Source: Bacteroides sp. (GTDB taxonomy: Bacteria > Bacteroidota > Bacteroidia > Bacteroidales > Bacteroidaceae). Taken from it: 64,000 nucleotides of DNA. How positions within the stretch are numbered: position 1 is the first letter of the stretch; every line of letters starts with the position of its first letter. Both the position numbers and the translations under genes were made by a program. Below, piece after piece: positions 19,928-29,954 of this stretch. The notes below the pieces were generated by a model. That model made no database searches. It was given only the letters and a program-made list of their open reading frames with translations, and was not told the origin of the DNA. The stretch spans positions 410,637 through 474,636 of the forward strand of contig JAJQDI010000015.1 in assembly GCA_021202275.1 (NCBI GenBank). Direction: 5' to 3'.

Positions 19928-21305
19928 TACTCCTTTTCGCTTCCAGTTCCGTTGTAATCTCTTTCATCTTCTTTTCAGAAAGCGGATACATACTGATAAA
20001 GATTACCGACAACACCGTACCTACGGCAGGCAGAAAACTAAGGAACATCTTGATACCTGAAATGGTTTCGGCACTTTGCACCTCATTGGCCTGAAAACCG
20101 AACCAGGCCAGCAGCCATCCGGTCAGGGCACTACCAATGGCCCATCCAAACTTCTGACTCATGGAAGAGGAGGAGAAGATGAGGCCTGTAGCCCGGTTTC
20201 CGGTCTTGAGTTCGGAATAGTCGGCACAATCGGCATACATCGACCAGAGAATAGGGAAGATACTTCCCGCGCAGGTGCTGATAAGCGCCTGGAACACAAA
20301 GATCAGGGTCAGCTGGCTCTTATCGAACCAATAGAAGACCACGCTCAAGACAGTGGCAATGACCATGGCTCCCATAAAGGTGCGTTTCTTTCCGAACCGG
20401 TTGCTCAGCGGAGCAGCCAGCACCACCCCCAGGATATTGAATATCTGTCCCAAGGCCAGGTAAAGCCCGCTGAGTACAAACGAGATGTTGAAAAACAGGA
20501 TCTCCGGATGTTGCTCTTCTACAACGAAATATTTAAAATAGTATACGGTGGCTCCGTCGCGGATCGAATTGAATATCAGAGCTGCCACACCTGCTCCCAA
20601 CAGGATCCACCAGGGTTTGTTACTTGCCAGGTCTTTCAGATCCTCTTTCAATGGGGCCTGGGTCTCGCGGATAGGTTTCACCCGCTCCCGGGTGAGTGCG
20701 AAACATCCGAAGAAAAGCAACGCGCACATCACACCCATAACCGCAACAGAGAGCGTCCATCCCATACGTTGCGCTTCTATACTGGTATCTCCGCCACAAA
20801 ACGCATTCACCATCGGCATAAAGAGCAGCAATGCCACAAAACTACCAATATAGGCAAATCCCATACGGTAGCCCGACAGGGTATTGCGTTCCGCCGGGTC
20901 GGGGCTCATGACTCCCAGCAAAGAGGCATAAGGCACATTCACCAGTGTATATACGACCATCATTAGGATATAGGTCACATAGGCATATACCAGCTTACCT
21001 TCCGTACTCAGGGAAGGAGTGAAAAAAGTCAGCACTCCGATCACAGCGAAAGGTACAGCAAACCAGAGCAGATACGGACGGAATTTCCCCCAACGGGTCT
21101 GCGTACGGTCAGATATCACTCCTACGATCGGATCATTGGCCGCGTCGAAGATACGGGTCACTAAGAACATCGTACCTACTGCCGCAGCCGGTATACCGAA
21201 CACATCCGTATAAAATATCATCAGGTAGGCTGTAAATATCTTCCAGAACATGGAAGAGGACATATCCCCCAGTCCGTAACCGATCTTTTCTTTGAGTTTT
21301 ATCAT
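19923..21305 (-). CDS. GPH-family sugar:cation symporter (mannobiose importer)
   Basis: The 460-residue protein begins MIKLKEKIGYGLGDMSSSMFW, the classic start of glycoside-pentoside-hexuronide symporters, and has about 12 membrane spans. The motif NDPIVGVISDRTQTRWGKFRP, typical of the family, is at about residues 50-70. It should carry mannobiose or short manno-oligosaccharides across the inner membrane. Its position between the GH130 phosphorylase and the epimerase, both acting on mannobiose, supports this. A longer frame from a TTG at 21329 would begin inside a repeat, so the ATG at 21305 is preferred. The stop TAA runs straight into a repeat. Confidence 0.88.
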   Translation of the reverse strand: MIKLKEKIGYGLGDMSSSMFWKIFTAYLMIFYTDVFGIPAAAVGTMFLVTRIFDAANDPIVGVISDRTQTRWGKFRPYLLWFAVPFAVIGVLTFFTPSLSTEGKLVYAYVTYILMMVVYTLVNVPYASLLGVMSPDPAERNTLSGYRMGFAYIGSFVALLLFMPMVNAFCGGDTSIEAQRMGWTLSVAVMGVMCALLFFGCFALTRERVKPIRETQAPLKEDLKDLASNKPWWILLGAGVAALIFNSIRDGATVYYFKYFVVEEQHPEILFFNISFVLSGLYLALGQIFNILGVVLAAPLSNRFGKKRTFMGAMVIATVLSVVFYWFDKSQLTLIFVFQALISTCAGSIFPILWSMYADCADYSELKTGNRATGLIFSSSSMSQKFGWAIGSALTGWLLAWFGFQANEVQSAETISGIKMFLSFLPAVGTVLSVIFISMYPLSEKKMKEITTELEAKRSI

Positions 21306-21309
21306 GGCA

Positions 21310-21452
21310 TTGAAAGTTTGGAGTTGCAAGTAGTATGTGGTAAGTTTTAAGTCCTAAGTTATGAGTTATGAGTGTTAAACTTTATATACACACCGTTTGC
21401 CCGGAACAGTAGAGTATGGAACTTAAAACTCAAAACTCATCACTTATAACTT
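21310..21452. repeat. TAAGTTT-unit inverted repeat element overlapping a gene end
   Basis: TAAGTTTTAAG units (about 21340-21370) and the opposite AACTTAAAACT units (about 21420-21450) flank a spacer of about 50 bp. The last codons of the GH130 gene (K, L and the TAA stop) are made of the repeat units AAGTTAT-AAGTGAT. Confidence 0.75.
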
Positions 21453-22622
21453 ATTCATTTTTTTCAGGTTCTTATCAATCATACACTTCAATGTATTCAC
21501 CGAAGCAGAAGAGGACAAGCCATCTTCAGGGGTATGCAGACAATAGTCTACCAGTTGATCTATGGTTGTAGTGGCTACATGCATACGTGTGTCGGAAGAG
21601 GCGTAATAAATAAACACCTTCCCGTCGTCATCAGCAATCCAGCCATTGGAGAACAGCACATTAGACACATCTCCCACACGCTCTTCTCCCCGAGGGGCCA
21701 TCAGGTGTCCGCCGGGCGAAGCAATCAGTCGGGTCGGGTCTTCCAGCGAGGTCATAAACAGATAGAGCACATAGCGTAGTCCGGCCGCACAACTTCGTAC
21801 GCCATGTGCCAGGTGAAGCCATCCCTTCGGAGTCTTGATCGGAGGAGGTCCCTGACCGTTTTTTACCTCTTTGATGGTATGGTAGTACCGATGGTCTATA
21901 ATAATCTCCGTGGTGATCTCTGCCCGGGTAATATCTTCGACCAGCGCCCAGCCGATACCTCCTCCGCTACCGGTATCAATAAATCCGTCTTGCGGGCGGA
22001 TATAGAACGCATATTTCCCGTCTACGAATTCCGGATGCAGGACCACATTGCGTTGCTGGCTCCGGGATTTCAGATCCGGCAGGCGCTCCCAGGTTTTCAG
22101 ATCCCTGGTACGCGCGATACCCGCGGTGGCCGTAGCGGCCGACAGGTCTCCGGCAGGAGCCGTCTCGTCGTGTCTTTCCGCGCAAAACGTACCATAGATC
22201 CATCCATCTTCATGTGCTGTCAGCCGCATATCATACACATCCGTAGCCGGGACTACGTCTTCCGGCAGCGTAACCGGATAGTCCCAGAAACGGAAATTAT
22301 CTACTCCGTTGGGACTCTCCGCTATGGCGAAAAATGATTTCCGGTCTACTCCCTCCACACGGGCCACGATCAGGTACTTACCGTTCCACTTGATCGCTCC
22401 GGAGTTGAGCACGGCATTCATTCCGATACGCTCCATAAGATAAGGATTGCTCTTCTGGTCCAGATCGTAACGCCAGAATACCGGGGTATGTGCTGCAGTC
22501 AGGATCGGATATCTATACCGGGTATACACGCCATTGTCTTCCGCCAACGGTTCATTGGTACGCGTCAACAGTTGTTCGTGGTTGTTTAACAACCGGTTTA
22601 CTTTTTCATCAAACAGATTCAT
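21444..22622 (-). CDS. 4-O-beta-D-mannosyl-D-glucose phosphorylase (GH130)
   Basis: This enzyme cleaves mannosyl-beta-1,4-glucose with phosphate to give alpha-mannose-1-phosphate and glucose, in the cytoplasm. The 392-residue protein is a five-bladed beta-propeller by family. The catalytic aspartate of the subfamily, in VYDMRLTAHEDG, falls at residue 131, as in the characterised Bacteroides fragilis enzyme. VEGVDRKSFFA and phosphate-binding HGVRS blocks are also present. No signal peptide. It takes the product of the epimerase encoded two genes downstream. The terminal Lys-Leu and stop codon come from a repeat element. Confidence 0.93.
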   Translation of the reverse strand: MNLFDEKVNRLLNNHEQLLTRTNEPLAEDNGVYTRYRYPILTAAHTPVFWRYDLDQKSNPYLMERIGMNAVLNSGAIKWNGKYLIVARVEGVDRKSFFAIAESPNGVDNFRFWDYPVTLPEDVVPATDVYDMRLTAHEDGWIYGTFCAERHDETAPAGDLSAATATAGIARTRDLKTWERLPDLKSRSQQRNVVLHPEFVDGKYAFYIRPQDGFIDTGSGGGIGWALVEDITRAEITTEIIIDHRYYHTIKEVKNGQGPPPIKTPKGWLHLAHGVRSCAAGLRYVLYLFMTSLEDPTRLIASPGGHLMAPRGEERVGDVSNVLFSNGWIADDDGKVFIYYASSDTRMHVATTTIDQLVDYCLHTPEDGLSSSASVNTLKCMIDKNLKKMNKL

Positions 22623-22701
22623 AACTATTTATTCAAAATGTTTATCTAAATCAAGAGGGTTCATCAGCAAAAAGGTGGTTCATCAGCAACGTACAGATGC
22701 T

Positions 22702-23823
22702 TCATTTGTAGAGTCCCTTCACATCTCTGGCAAAGAGGGTACGGGGATCTTCGTAGAACTTCACAAAATCCTCCGCGGATACCTGTCCGGGATAAGGAGC
22801 GTAATAATGATCTTCACGTTCACGGGCATTGCGCCATACCAGTGCGTACGAAAGCGGATATTCACTCAACAGAGGAAGTACCGTCTCTGTCCACCACACG
22901 GGATCGGGAATGGTCTCATAGCCGAATTCAGTTATCGCGATCGGTTTGTGATGGGTGTGTCCGATGGTAGTCAGGATATCCAGTGATTTTTTCATCTGTG
23001 TCAGGAAGATCTCCCGGTCGGACTGGTAACAATCGAACCCGATCAGATCTACCATATCGTCACCCGGATAGCGCTCGAGATATTCGGTCGTATCCTTAGG
23101 TTCCGTACCCGGAGAATAGGCATACAGTAAGTTATTTACTCCTTGATCTGCCATAAAATCGCAGGTCATGTGCCAGAGAGCCTTGTATTCTTCGGCACTA
23201 CACAACTCTTTGCCCCACCAGAACCAACTACCAGTATGCTCGTGCCACGGACGGAAAAGGACCGGCACCTTCACCCCGTCGGCTGTTTCCAAAGAAGAGA
23301 GAAACTCCGCGGCTTTTCCCAACCACTGCTGAAAGGTCTCATACTGCTGCCCTCCCGGCAGAATAGCCGCGACTACCCCTTTTTCACTGACATCCCAGGA
23401 GTCTCCTCCGGTAAGCGGATTGTCTAAGTGCCAGCTGATCGTATTCATTCCTCCGCGTTCGTACTGGGCAATGATCTCCCTGCGGATCTTATCGAACGAA
23501 ACCTTATCCAGACTTTCCGCGCGACCCAACTCGATATGACCGATATCAAACGACATCACTGCCGGATAGTCTCCCACCACGCTCTTTACGTCGCTGCGTC
23601 CCTCTTCACCTTCCCAGCCGATCCCATACAACGGATCGTCGTGATGTCCGAACATAAATCCCTGCTGCGGGAGGGTCCGGAGGCTTTTCAGCAGATGTTC
23701 TGTTTCTGGTGTACGGCCGTTATTTGCTACTGTCACACTCTTCTGATTGCCTGCGCTCTGGCACGAGACAATCCCTGCCACAAGTAAGGTACCTGCGGTT
23801 AAATTCCTTATTTTCCGTATCAT
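22702..23823 (-). CDS. GH26 beta-mannanase, lipoprotein
   Basis: The 373-residue enzyme has a lipoprotein signal ending in GIVSC (Cys21) and a GH26 (beta/alpha)8 domain. The acid/base glutamate in FRPWHEHTG is E195 and the nucleophile in IAITEFGYE is E299. GH26 enzymes cut beta-1,4-mannan; the Bacteroides fragilis counterpart at this operon position releases mannobiose. The residues after the cysteine (QSAGNQK) are not acidic, so it probably faces the periplasm, where mannobiose would be made for the symporter. It is followed by GH130, symporter and epimerase in the same direction. Confidence 0.92.
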   Translation of the reverse strand: MIRKIRNLTAGTLLVAGIVSCQSAGNQKSVTVANNGRTPETEHLLKSLRTLPQQGFMFGHHDDPLYGIGWEGEEGRSDVKSVVGDYPAVMSFDIGHIELGRAESLDKVSFDKIRREIIAQYERGGMNTISWHLDNPLTGGDSWDVSEKGVVAAILPGGQQYETFQQWLGKAAEFLSSLETADGVKVPVLFRPWHEHTGSWFWWGKELCSAEEYKALWHMTCDFMADQGVNNLLYAYSPGTEPKDTTEYLERYPGDDMVDLIGFDCYQSDREIFLTQMKKSLDILTTIGHTHHKPIAITEFGYETIPDPVWWTETVLPLLSEYPLSYALVWRNAREREDHYYAPYPGQVSAEDFVKFYEDPRTLFARDVKGLYK

Positions 23824-23917
23824 AACTTATTCTTCAATAGGAGGATGGAGAGCTGTTTCCGCCGTATCTTCTCCGTGTCCGGACAAATCCTTTTTCAGAT
23901 GGTCCGGGAGGATCAGC

Positions 23918-23942
23918 GGGTGGATCGCTTGCCGATCCACCC
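23918..23942. other. Stem-loop between GH3 and GH26 genes
   Basis: A perfect 10-bp stem GGGTGGATCG/CGATCCACCC with a 5-nt loop sits in the 172-bp gap between the GH3 stop and the GH26 start. On the coding (minus) strand no T-run follows, so it is more likely an RNA-processing or stability hairpin than a terminator. Confidence 0.6.
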
Positions 23943-23995
23943 AACCGCCCTTTTTCATCTGTTTACCCTTGAAAATGTATACCTATCCTCTTTGT

Positions 23996-26296
23996 TTATT
24001 TAACTGTAAACGTTTCTTTGATCAGGTCTTCATCTGCCGATGAAGCACCTACCATCACGATAAAGTCACCCGGTTCTACGATCCAGTTCATCTTCTGGTC
24101 GTAGAAAGCCAGCTTATCGGGAGTAATGGTAAAGTTCACCACTTTGCTCTCACCCGCTTTCAGCGGTACACGGGCAAAATCTTTCAACTCCTTCACCGGA
24201 CGGGTCACACTGCTGTATACATCCCGGAGATAGAGTTGTACGATCTCCACACCGTCCCGGCTGCCTGTATTGGTTACCCGTACACTGACATCCACAGTTC
24301 CGTCTGTACCTATCTCTCTGGAAGAAAGGGTCAGCTCATCGTACTGATACGTGGTGTAAGAAAGTCCGTGACCAAACGGCCAGAGCGGGGTACTCAGTTT
24401 CCCTGCCGCATACGGATGGAAATACTGCGATGGTTTGTGATTGTAGATCATCTGTATCTGTCCCACACCACGCGGGATGGTCACTGCCAGCTTGGCTGAC
24501 GGGTTCACCTCTCCGTACAGGATCTCTGCCACTGCCTGTCCTCCGTACATTCCCGGTGCCCATACCTCTACGATAGCAGGCAGGTTATCAGCGGCCCACT
24601 CTACGCCCAGCGGACGTCCGCTAACCAATACCAAAATCGTTGGTTTGCCCGAAGCGGCTACCCGTTCGATCAGTTCGTTCTGCAACCCTACCAGATCGAT
24701 GTCCGAGCGGTCGGTATCTTCTCCGTCCGTACGGTCTTCCCAACGGAAACGCATCATATATTCTCCGGCTACTACAATGTTCAGGTCGGCATCCTTAGCC
24801 TTCTCAGCAGCTTCCGCCACCTTCGCCGGGTCCATGTTACGCGGGTCCCAGCCCTGGTCTACAAAGGTAAAGTGAGTATCCGGAGCCACCTGGCGCAGCC
24901 CTTTCAGGATCGTGATCACATTCTCCTCTTTCTGAGGTGCGGTCCAGTCGCCCATGATATTTTCATCATCGGCATTGATACCGGTCACCAATACATTCTT
25001 GTATTTCGAAGCGTCCAGCGGCAGGATACCGTCGTTCTTCAGCAATACGATCCCGTTGCGGGCAGCTTCCAGAGCTGTGGCCCGATGCTCGTCACTGAGA
25101 CGGATCTTCATACTCTGCTCCGGATCGGCAAAGGGTTGTTCAAACAATCCCATGCGGAATTTGATATCCAGGATGCGGCGTACCGATTCGTCGATACGTG
25201 CTTCCGGAATGCGACCTTCCTGCACCAGTTCCACCACCATCTCGTTCCAGTGTACACCGTGCATGTGCATATCCATACCGGCCATGATCGACTGATAGAA
25301 TGCCTCTTTGATATTCTCCGCCGTAGCATGCAGGTCATGGATATGTTCGATATCCATCCAGTCGCTTACTACAAATCCGGGGAATTTCCACTCGTCACGA
25401 AGCACATCCTGCATCAGCCATTCGTTGCTGTGGCAAGGGATACCATTGAGCTCGTTATGAGCCGTCATCAACGACATGGCACCGGCCTTTACACCTGCTT
25501 CAAAAGGCGGAAAGAACACCTCACGGATGGTCCGTTCAGACAGATCGGTAGGCGAACCGTTGGTTCCGTTGATCGGCTGGCTGCCTCCTACAAAATGCTT
25601 GATACAAGCCAGTACATCTTCCGGAGAGTTGAGATCGCCCTGATATCCTTTTACAGACTCCACTCCCAGCAGTGTCACCAGATAGGGATCTTCTCCAAAA
25701 GTCTCTCCGACCCGTCCCCAGCGTGGGTCACGTGCCACTTCTACATTCGGGTTGAATGTCCAGTGCATATTCATCGCGCGCATCTCTTTTGCCGTCTGAC
25801 GGGCTATCCGGTAGGCCAGTTCCGTATCGAACGAACAGGCCAGATTGATATTGGTCGGATACACAGTATTATCGGGTGCGTGCGCATTGCCGTGGATCGC
25901 GTCGATCCCGAAAAGAATAGGGATCTGCAACCGGCTTTTCATGGCCAGGGATTGCAGGTAGTTGGCCTCTTCGATGGTAAGCACATGCAGGAAAGAGCCG
26001 ATCAGTCCCTCCTCGGTCCAACGTTCCACGTCTGCCTCGGTCACTCCCGGATAGAACGCATTGGCTGTGTTGTTCCTGAGTTCCTCTTCGGTCATCACCG
26101 CGCTGTTGGCACGGATATGTTCCACACCGACAAACTGGTTCATCTGCCCTACCTTCTCTTCCAGCGTCATACGACCCAGCAGATCTTCTACCCGGTCTTT
26201 TACCGGAGCAGACGCGTCTTTATATGTCTCTTTACCATTGCCTGCGTATGCACAGGCAGAAGCCATCAGTCCCATTGCAATCAAGATGTTTTTCAT
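23996..26296 (-). CDS. GH3 beta-glycosidase (BglX-like)
   Basis: The 766-residue periplasmic enzyme has a cleavable signal peptide (MKNILIAMGLMASACAYA). A GH3 N-terminal barrel carries the KHFVGG block and the nucleophile aspartate in VVSDWMD at D312. Then come the GH3 C-terminal domain and a fibronectin-III-like domain (about 660-766). Relatives are beta-glucosidases. In this locus it would remove glucosyl or mannosyl ends from gluco-manno-oligosaccharides before uptake; the exact sugar cannot be read. A TATCTTTG promoter box lies 77 bp upstream, so this gene may begin its own transcript running to the epimerase. Confidence 0.92.
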   Translation of the reverse strand: MKNILIAMGLMASACAYAGNGKETYKDASAPVKDRVEDLLGRMTLEEKVGQMNQFVGVEHIRANSAVMTEEELRNNTANAFYPGVTEADVERWTEEGLIGSFLHVLTIEEANYLQSLAMKSRLQIPILFGIDAIHGNAHAPDNTVYPTNINLACSFDTELAYRIARQTAKEMRAMNMHWTFNPNVEVARDPRWGRVGETFGEDPYLVTLLGVESVKGYQGDLNSPEDVLACIKHFVGGSQPINGTNGSPTDLSERTIREVFFPPFEAGVKAGAMSLMTAHNELNGIPCHSNEWLMQDVLRDEWKFPGFVVSDWMDIEHIHDLHATAENIKEAFYQSIMAGMDMHMHGVHWNEMVVELVQEGRIPEARIDESVRRILDIKFRMGLFEQPFADPEQSMKIRLSDEHRATALEAARNGIVLLKNDGILPLDASKYKNVLVTGINADDENIMGDWTAPQKEENVITILKGLRQVAPDTHFTFVDQGWDPRNMDPAKVAEAAEKAKDADLNIVVAGEYMMRFRWEDRTDGEDTDRSDIDLVGLQNELIERVAASGKPTILVLVSGRPLGVEWAADNLPAIVEVWAPGMYGGQAVAEILYGEVNPSAKLAVTIPRGVGQIQMIYNHKPSQYFHPYAAGKLSTPLWPFGHGLSYTTYQYDELTLSSREIGTDGTVDVSVRVTNTGSRDGVEIVQLYLRDVYSSVTRPVKELKDFARVPLKAGESKVVNFTITPDKLAFYDQKMNWIVEPGDFIVMVGASSADEDLIKETFTVK

Positions 26297-26372
26297 GAGT
26301 TCACTTTTTTCTATAATTACGTAATAAATTTATCTTCTACTCCTTATTCAGATATCCGAATAATTTTTCCTA

Positions 26373-26380
26373 CAAAGATA
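26373..26380 (-). promoter_or_regulatory. Minus-7 box before the GH3 gene
   Basis: TATCTTTG on the minus strand, exact match to TAnnTTTG, in the 88-bp gap between two PUL genes. It would start a transcript near 26366 covering GH3, GH26, GH130, symporter and epimerase. No minus-33 box was seen. Confidence 0.45.
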
Positions 26381-26384
26381 AATA

Positions 26385-27737
26385 TTATTTTAAATCAGGA
26401 AGCTGATCGCGCGTAATTACAAAATCCTGTGACATGGCATCCTGCCACCACTCTTCACCGGCATGTTCGTGTTCGCCTGCTGTGGTATCTTCTTCAGCAT
26501 TGTACCAGGGCATAAACCAGGACCAACGTCCCCCGGCAGCCCATTGTTCGGAGATCAATCCTACAGAGCCACATTCGGTCAGTGCTATCATTTTATGTCC
26601 ATATTCTTCGTCCACTTCGTCGTATTGACCCACAGCATCAGAAGCACCGGTATTGTACAGATCACGTCCGACGATATCTACATACGCATCTCCCGGATAC
26701 CAGTCTTCATCCTCTGTCTCGCAGGTCCATACCCAGATCAGGTTGTTCAGGCCTTCAGACTGGAAGTAGTTGAACATCGTAGTCCAAAGGGTTTTGAAAG
26801 AGTCCGCGTCGCGACCCCACCAGAACCAGCCACCCGCTGCTTCGTGGAAAGGACGCCAGATCACTACAATGCCTTCCTGTTGCAAGGTCTTCAGAGACTC
26901 GGCCACTTTGGCTATATCTGTCCAGAACACATCGTATTCCCAGGCGTCCGGATCATTGATATTGGCTGCATCAAAGGCATTATCTTCGATGTAGAAATCA
27001 TATCCGGCATCGGGGTTCACCGCAGGGTCTTCCACCGGTACATTCCAGTGCCACATTATAGACACCCACCCACCGGCATCCCACCAGTCTTTCACCGGAG
27101 TAATGTCGTCATAATCGATCCAGTTGGCTGGTGAAGCATAGATGTGTACATAATCGAAACAATTTATCGCCGGATATTTACCTGTCCATTGATACACCAT
27201 TTCTGCCTCATTTGTGTTCCAGCTCACTTCTGCCATCGTACCGGAGAGTATTTTATTCTCGTAGTTTTCCAGCAGATAGGAGAAGACTTTCTGTGTGGCA
27301 GCCGTAGCATTGGGGTTGACAAGTGACTTGTTCAACGCAATGGTGGAGAAACTGACGGATACCTCCGGAGCTTCTACCTGAGTAGGTCCCAATACTACCC
27401 CTTGTGGCACCGTGAGTGTGTAAGAGGTCTCTTTCTTCAGACGGGTGTGTATGGTAAAGTCTTCCGAACTGCCGTACACATTGGCATCTAAGATCTCTCC
27501 GTCACCTGTGAGCGTAAGCAGATGCATATCTTCCGTCGCGAAAAAGACATTCTTATCATAGGTCAGAGTAATGTCTTTGTTCCCTGCTTTTACATTCGTA
27601 GCGTTCGCGGCAGGGTCTGACTCTTCCAATACCGGGGCCCCTACCACGGGAATTTTATGCTTTACATCCGTGTCGCATGCCGCTATGGAAAGTCCGATGG
27701 CAAGCATGAGTAGTAATTGTATCTTGTTCTTTTTCAT
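26385..27737 (-). CDS. GH26 endo-beta-mannanase with N-terminal Ig-like domain, surface lipoprotein
   Basis: The 450-residue enzyme has a lipoprotein signal (SIAAC, Cys21) with DTD after the cysteine, consistent with surface export. An Ig-like domain (about 35-135; DPAANATNVKAGNKDITLTY resembles Big_5-type domains) precedes the GH26 domain, with acid/base E299 in WRPFHEAAGG and nucleophile E388 in ALTECGS. The C-terminal part is rich in Glu and Trp. It lies between the second glycan-binding protein and GH3. It would make the first cuts in mannan at the cell surface, whereas the other GH26 would finish the digestion. Confidence 0.92.
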   Translation of the reverse strand: MKKNKIQLLLMLAIGLSIAACDTDVKHKIPVVGAPVLEESDPAANATNVKAGNKDITLTYDKNVFFATEDMHLLTLTGDGEILDANVYGSSEDFTIHTRLKKETSYTLTVPQGVVLGPTQVEAPEVSVSFSTIALNKSLVNPNATAATQKVFSYLLENYENKILSGTMAEVSWNTNEAEMVYQWTGKYPAINCFDYVHIYASPANWIDYDDITPVKDWWDAGGWVSIMWHWNVPVEDPAVNPDAGYDFYIEDNAFDAANINDPDAWEYDVFWTDIAKVAESLKTLQQEGIVVIWRPFHEAAGGWFWWGRDADSFKTLWTTMFNYFQSEGLNNLIWVWTCETEDEDWYPGDAYVDIVGRDLYNTGASDAVGQYDEVDEEYGHKMIALTECGSVGLISEQWAAGGRWSWFMPWYNAEEDTTAGEHEHAGEEWWQDAMSQDFVITRDQLPDLK

Positions 27738-27822
27738 ACGTCATTTTTTTAATCTTTGGATTTGCAGAAATCATTCCACTCCCACACAGAAAGTAGAATC
27801 TTCTATTCCATATCTGCCTGGT

Positions 27823-29928
27823 TTATTTGTTTTCAATACGTACATTATCAATACAGATATTGCTCCAATCAAAATTAGATCCCTGACAAGCCAGTCCGAA
27901 GTCACCACCTTCACCAATTTCATGGATACCAATCACATCGAAATCTAATGTCACGGTAATCCATCCGCCACCGGTCGTACAAACACCATTCTCATCTACA
28001 GGGAAATGATCGTTTTGGCACCAGCCCCAGCTACCTCCAAGTTCCCACTGAATATAATACCACTCGGGAACAAAGTCCTGATCTGCTTTCATATCAAACT
28101 TGAATACTTTTCCGGACAGATCATCAATTCCCGGACGTACACCGGCATTGTCCGCAAAGAACCAGGTAAAGGTCCCAATCCCAATGATACCACTACCACG
28201 GAAATAACGATTTCCCGACTGAGTTTCAAAGGAACCGACTCCCCAGATATATCCATTATAAGAACCATATTCAAAGTCAAACAACATAATCGCATCGTCT
28301 GGTATCGGATCGGGACCATCGCAATAGAATGCAGGCATATATCCTTCATCACCATCTACTGTTACCATCAACGGAGTAATGGCTCCTGTCGCTGCTCCCA
28401 ATACATGGTAGAATTCCAGGCAAGTTGCTGATTTGATTCCATAATCCGTCACCGGAATTGTATAGTTTCCATCTTCATCCGCCAGATAGATGGTTTTGAT
28501 AATATCAAGATCTGTTCCCTGTACAGTGATCTTTCCACCAGGGCCTTCCGCCTCAATACTTGTAATACCAGGTAAAGTCACATCCACGGTCACCTGTTGC
28601 GTCGTAATCACTTCGGTTCCATTATCTGTAAGCAGTGTCAGCGAACCCGACCCGGCTCCGACCGGAACGGTGACTGTCAAAGTAGTTTCTGTTGCCGAAA
28701 CAACTCTTCCTGCCATTTCGCCAAATTTCACTGTGGTCACCAGATCCAGATTCTCTCCGGTAAGTACAAGTTCCTGATTCGCTTTTACGGTAGTGGCGGA
28801 CAAGCTACTCACACTTGGTTTCACAAAAGTGAGTGCTTCACCTGCTGTTTCCGTTTCGGACAATGTACGAAGAGTAAATATACCATCGGCAGCCTCTGCC
28901 GGCAAAGTCAATACGAGTTCGGTTGCAGCCTGCGATTCAAATTCGGTCAGACTCACTCCTTCCTCTCCTCCTTCAAAAGCTACTTCCGACACCAGGTCAA
29001 GATTCATACCAGTAATGGTAAATCTGGTATTGTTCTTTACTATAGTTCCTGATATGGACCCGATCTCCGGTTTGACGAGTTCCAACGGTTCTGAAGCAAC
29101 TTCCACTCCAGATTTAGCTACCAGGATGATCTCTCCTTCTTGAATGTCTTCCGGAGTTTCTTCTATCACGATCACATCCTCTGCGTCTTCTATTTCCACT
29201 TCAAAACCACCGGGCAGGATCACCTTATCTACCAGATAGAAATCTGACCCGGTAATGGTGAGCGCACCCCCTGCCCTCAACGGAACCGGAAAGATGGATT
29301 CAATGGTTGGTAGTGTCACTTCCAGATCCTCTTCCGAATAGATCCAGTTAGGGATTTCCTGGCCGTCTGAGATAATGAGCTGACCAGTCTGAGCTTCCAA
29401 AGGAACCACTACTACGATCTCATTTCTACTCTGGCTCACAAACTCCGTTACCACCACTTCATCAGCAAAGATCACCTCTGTGATGAGGTTGAGGTATTCT
29501 CCGGTAAGGGTTATCTCTTCACCTGCCTTAGCGGATTTCGGAGAAAAGTCGTCCAGAGAGATCGGTTCCATATAGGTGATCGGAGTGATTGTAGTGATAT
29601 CTCCGTCAGGAGTTTTCAATACCACCAATCCCTCTTCGGCATTCTGTGGTACAGTGATACGGATCTCCGTATCACTGATCACTTTGATATCTGTTATCTC
29701 ACCGCTACCGGGGAGTACAATTCCGGTCACCCGATCCATACCGCTTCCTAGGAAACGAAGTTCGCCTCCACGTGCCACCGGACTGGGCCCGAAGACATTC
29801 AGTGAGATACCTCCCTTGTACTGATTGGTATCGTTGTCATCGTCGCTGCTGCAAGCTGTAAAAGTCAATCCGCTTCCAACAACCAGGCACATCATCCACA
29901 GTGCCCATATCTTATATTTCTTATTCAT
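27823..29928 (-). CDS. Surface glycan-binding lipoprotein with six IPT/TIG domains
   Basis: The 701-residue protein has a lipoprotein signal (LTFTAC, Cys26) followed by SSDDDND, a clear surface-export run. About six IPT/TIG domains follow (each with a xxVxFGG or xxVILPG turn, residues about 45-500). A C-terminal domain of about 190 residues ends NICIDNVRIE, like the SGBP-B glycan-binding domain. It should stand out from the cell surface and bind mannan for the SusC/SusD complex. It is 27 bp from the next glycan-binding gene, which ends in the same type of domain. No catalytic motif. Confidence 0.85.
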   Translation of the reverse strand: MNKKYKIWALWMMCLVVGSGLTFTACSSDDDNDTNQYKGGISLNVFGPSPVARGGELRFLGSGMDRVTGIVLPGSGEITDIKVISDTEIRITVPQNAEEGLVVLKTPDGDITTITPITYMEPISLDDFSPKSAKAGEEITLTGEYLNLITEVIFADEVVVTEFVSQSRNEIVVVVPLEAQTGQLIISDGQEIPNWIYSEEDLEVTLPTIESIFPVPLRAGGALTITGSDFYLVDKVILPGGFEVEIEDAEDVIVIEETPEDIQEGEIILVAKSGVEVASEPLELVKPEIGSISGTIVKNNTRFTITGMNLDLVSEVAFEGGEEGVSLTEFESQAATELVLTLPAEAADGIFTLRTLSETETAGEALTFVKPSVSSLSATTVKANQELVLTGENLDLVTTVKFGEMAGRVVSATETTLTVTVPVGAGSGSLTLLTDNGTEVITTQQVTVDVTLPGITSIEAEGPGGKITVQGTDLDIIKTIYLADEDGNYTIPVTDYGIKSATCLEFYHVLGAATGAITPLMVTVDGDEGYMPAFYCDGPDPIPDDAIMLFDFEYGSYNGYIWGVGSFETQSGNRYFRGSGIIGIGTFTWFFADNAGVRPGIDDLSGKVFKFDMKADQDFVPEWYYIQWELGGSWGWCQNDHFPVDENGVCTTGGGWITVTLDFDVIGIHEIGEGGDFGLACQGSNFDWSNICIDNVRIENK

Positions 29929-29954
29929 AACTTCAGTCAGTTTATTGGTAAAAC

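Noticed and set aside
20076..20966. 296-codon open frame opposite the GPH symporter
   Set aside because: Shadow of the symporter; very high in Arg, Gln and His.
24872..26416. 514-codon open frame on the plus strand opposite the GH3 gene
   Set aside because: It is antisense to a gene with intact catalytic motifs; the frame is open because of codon bias, and the peptide has no recognisable domain.
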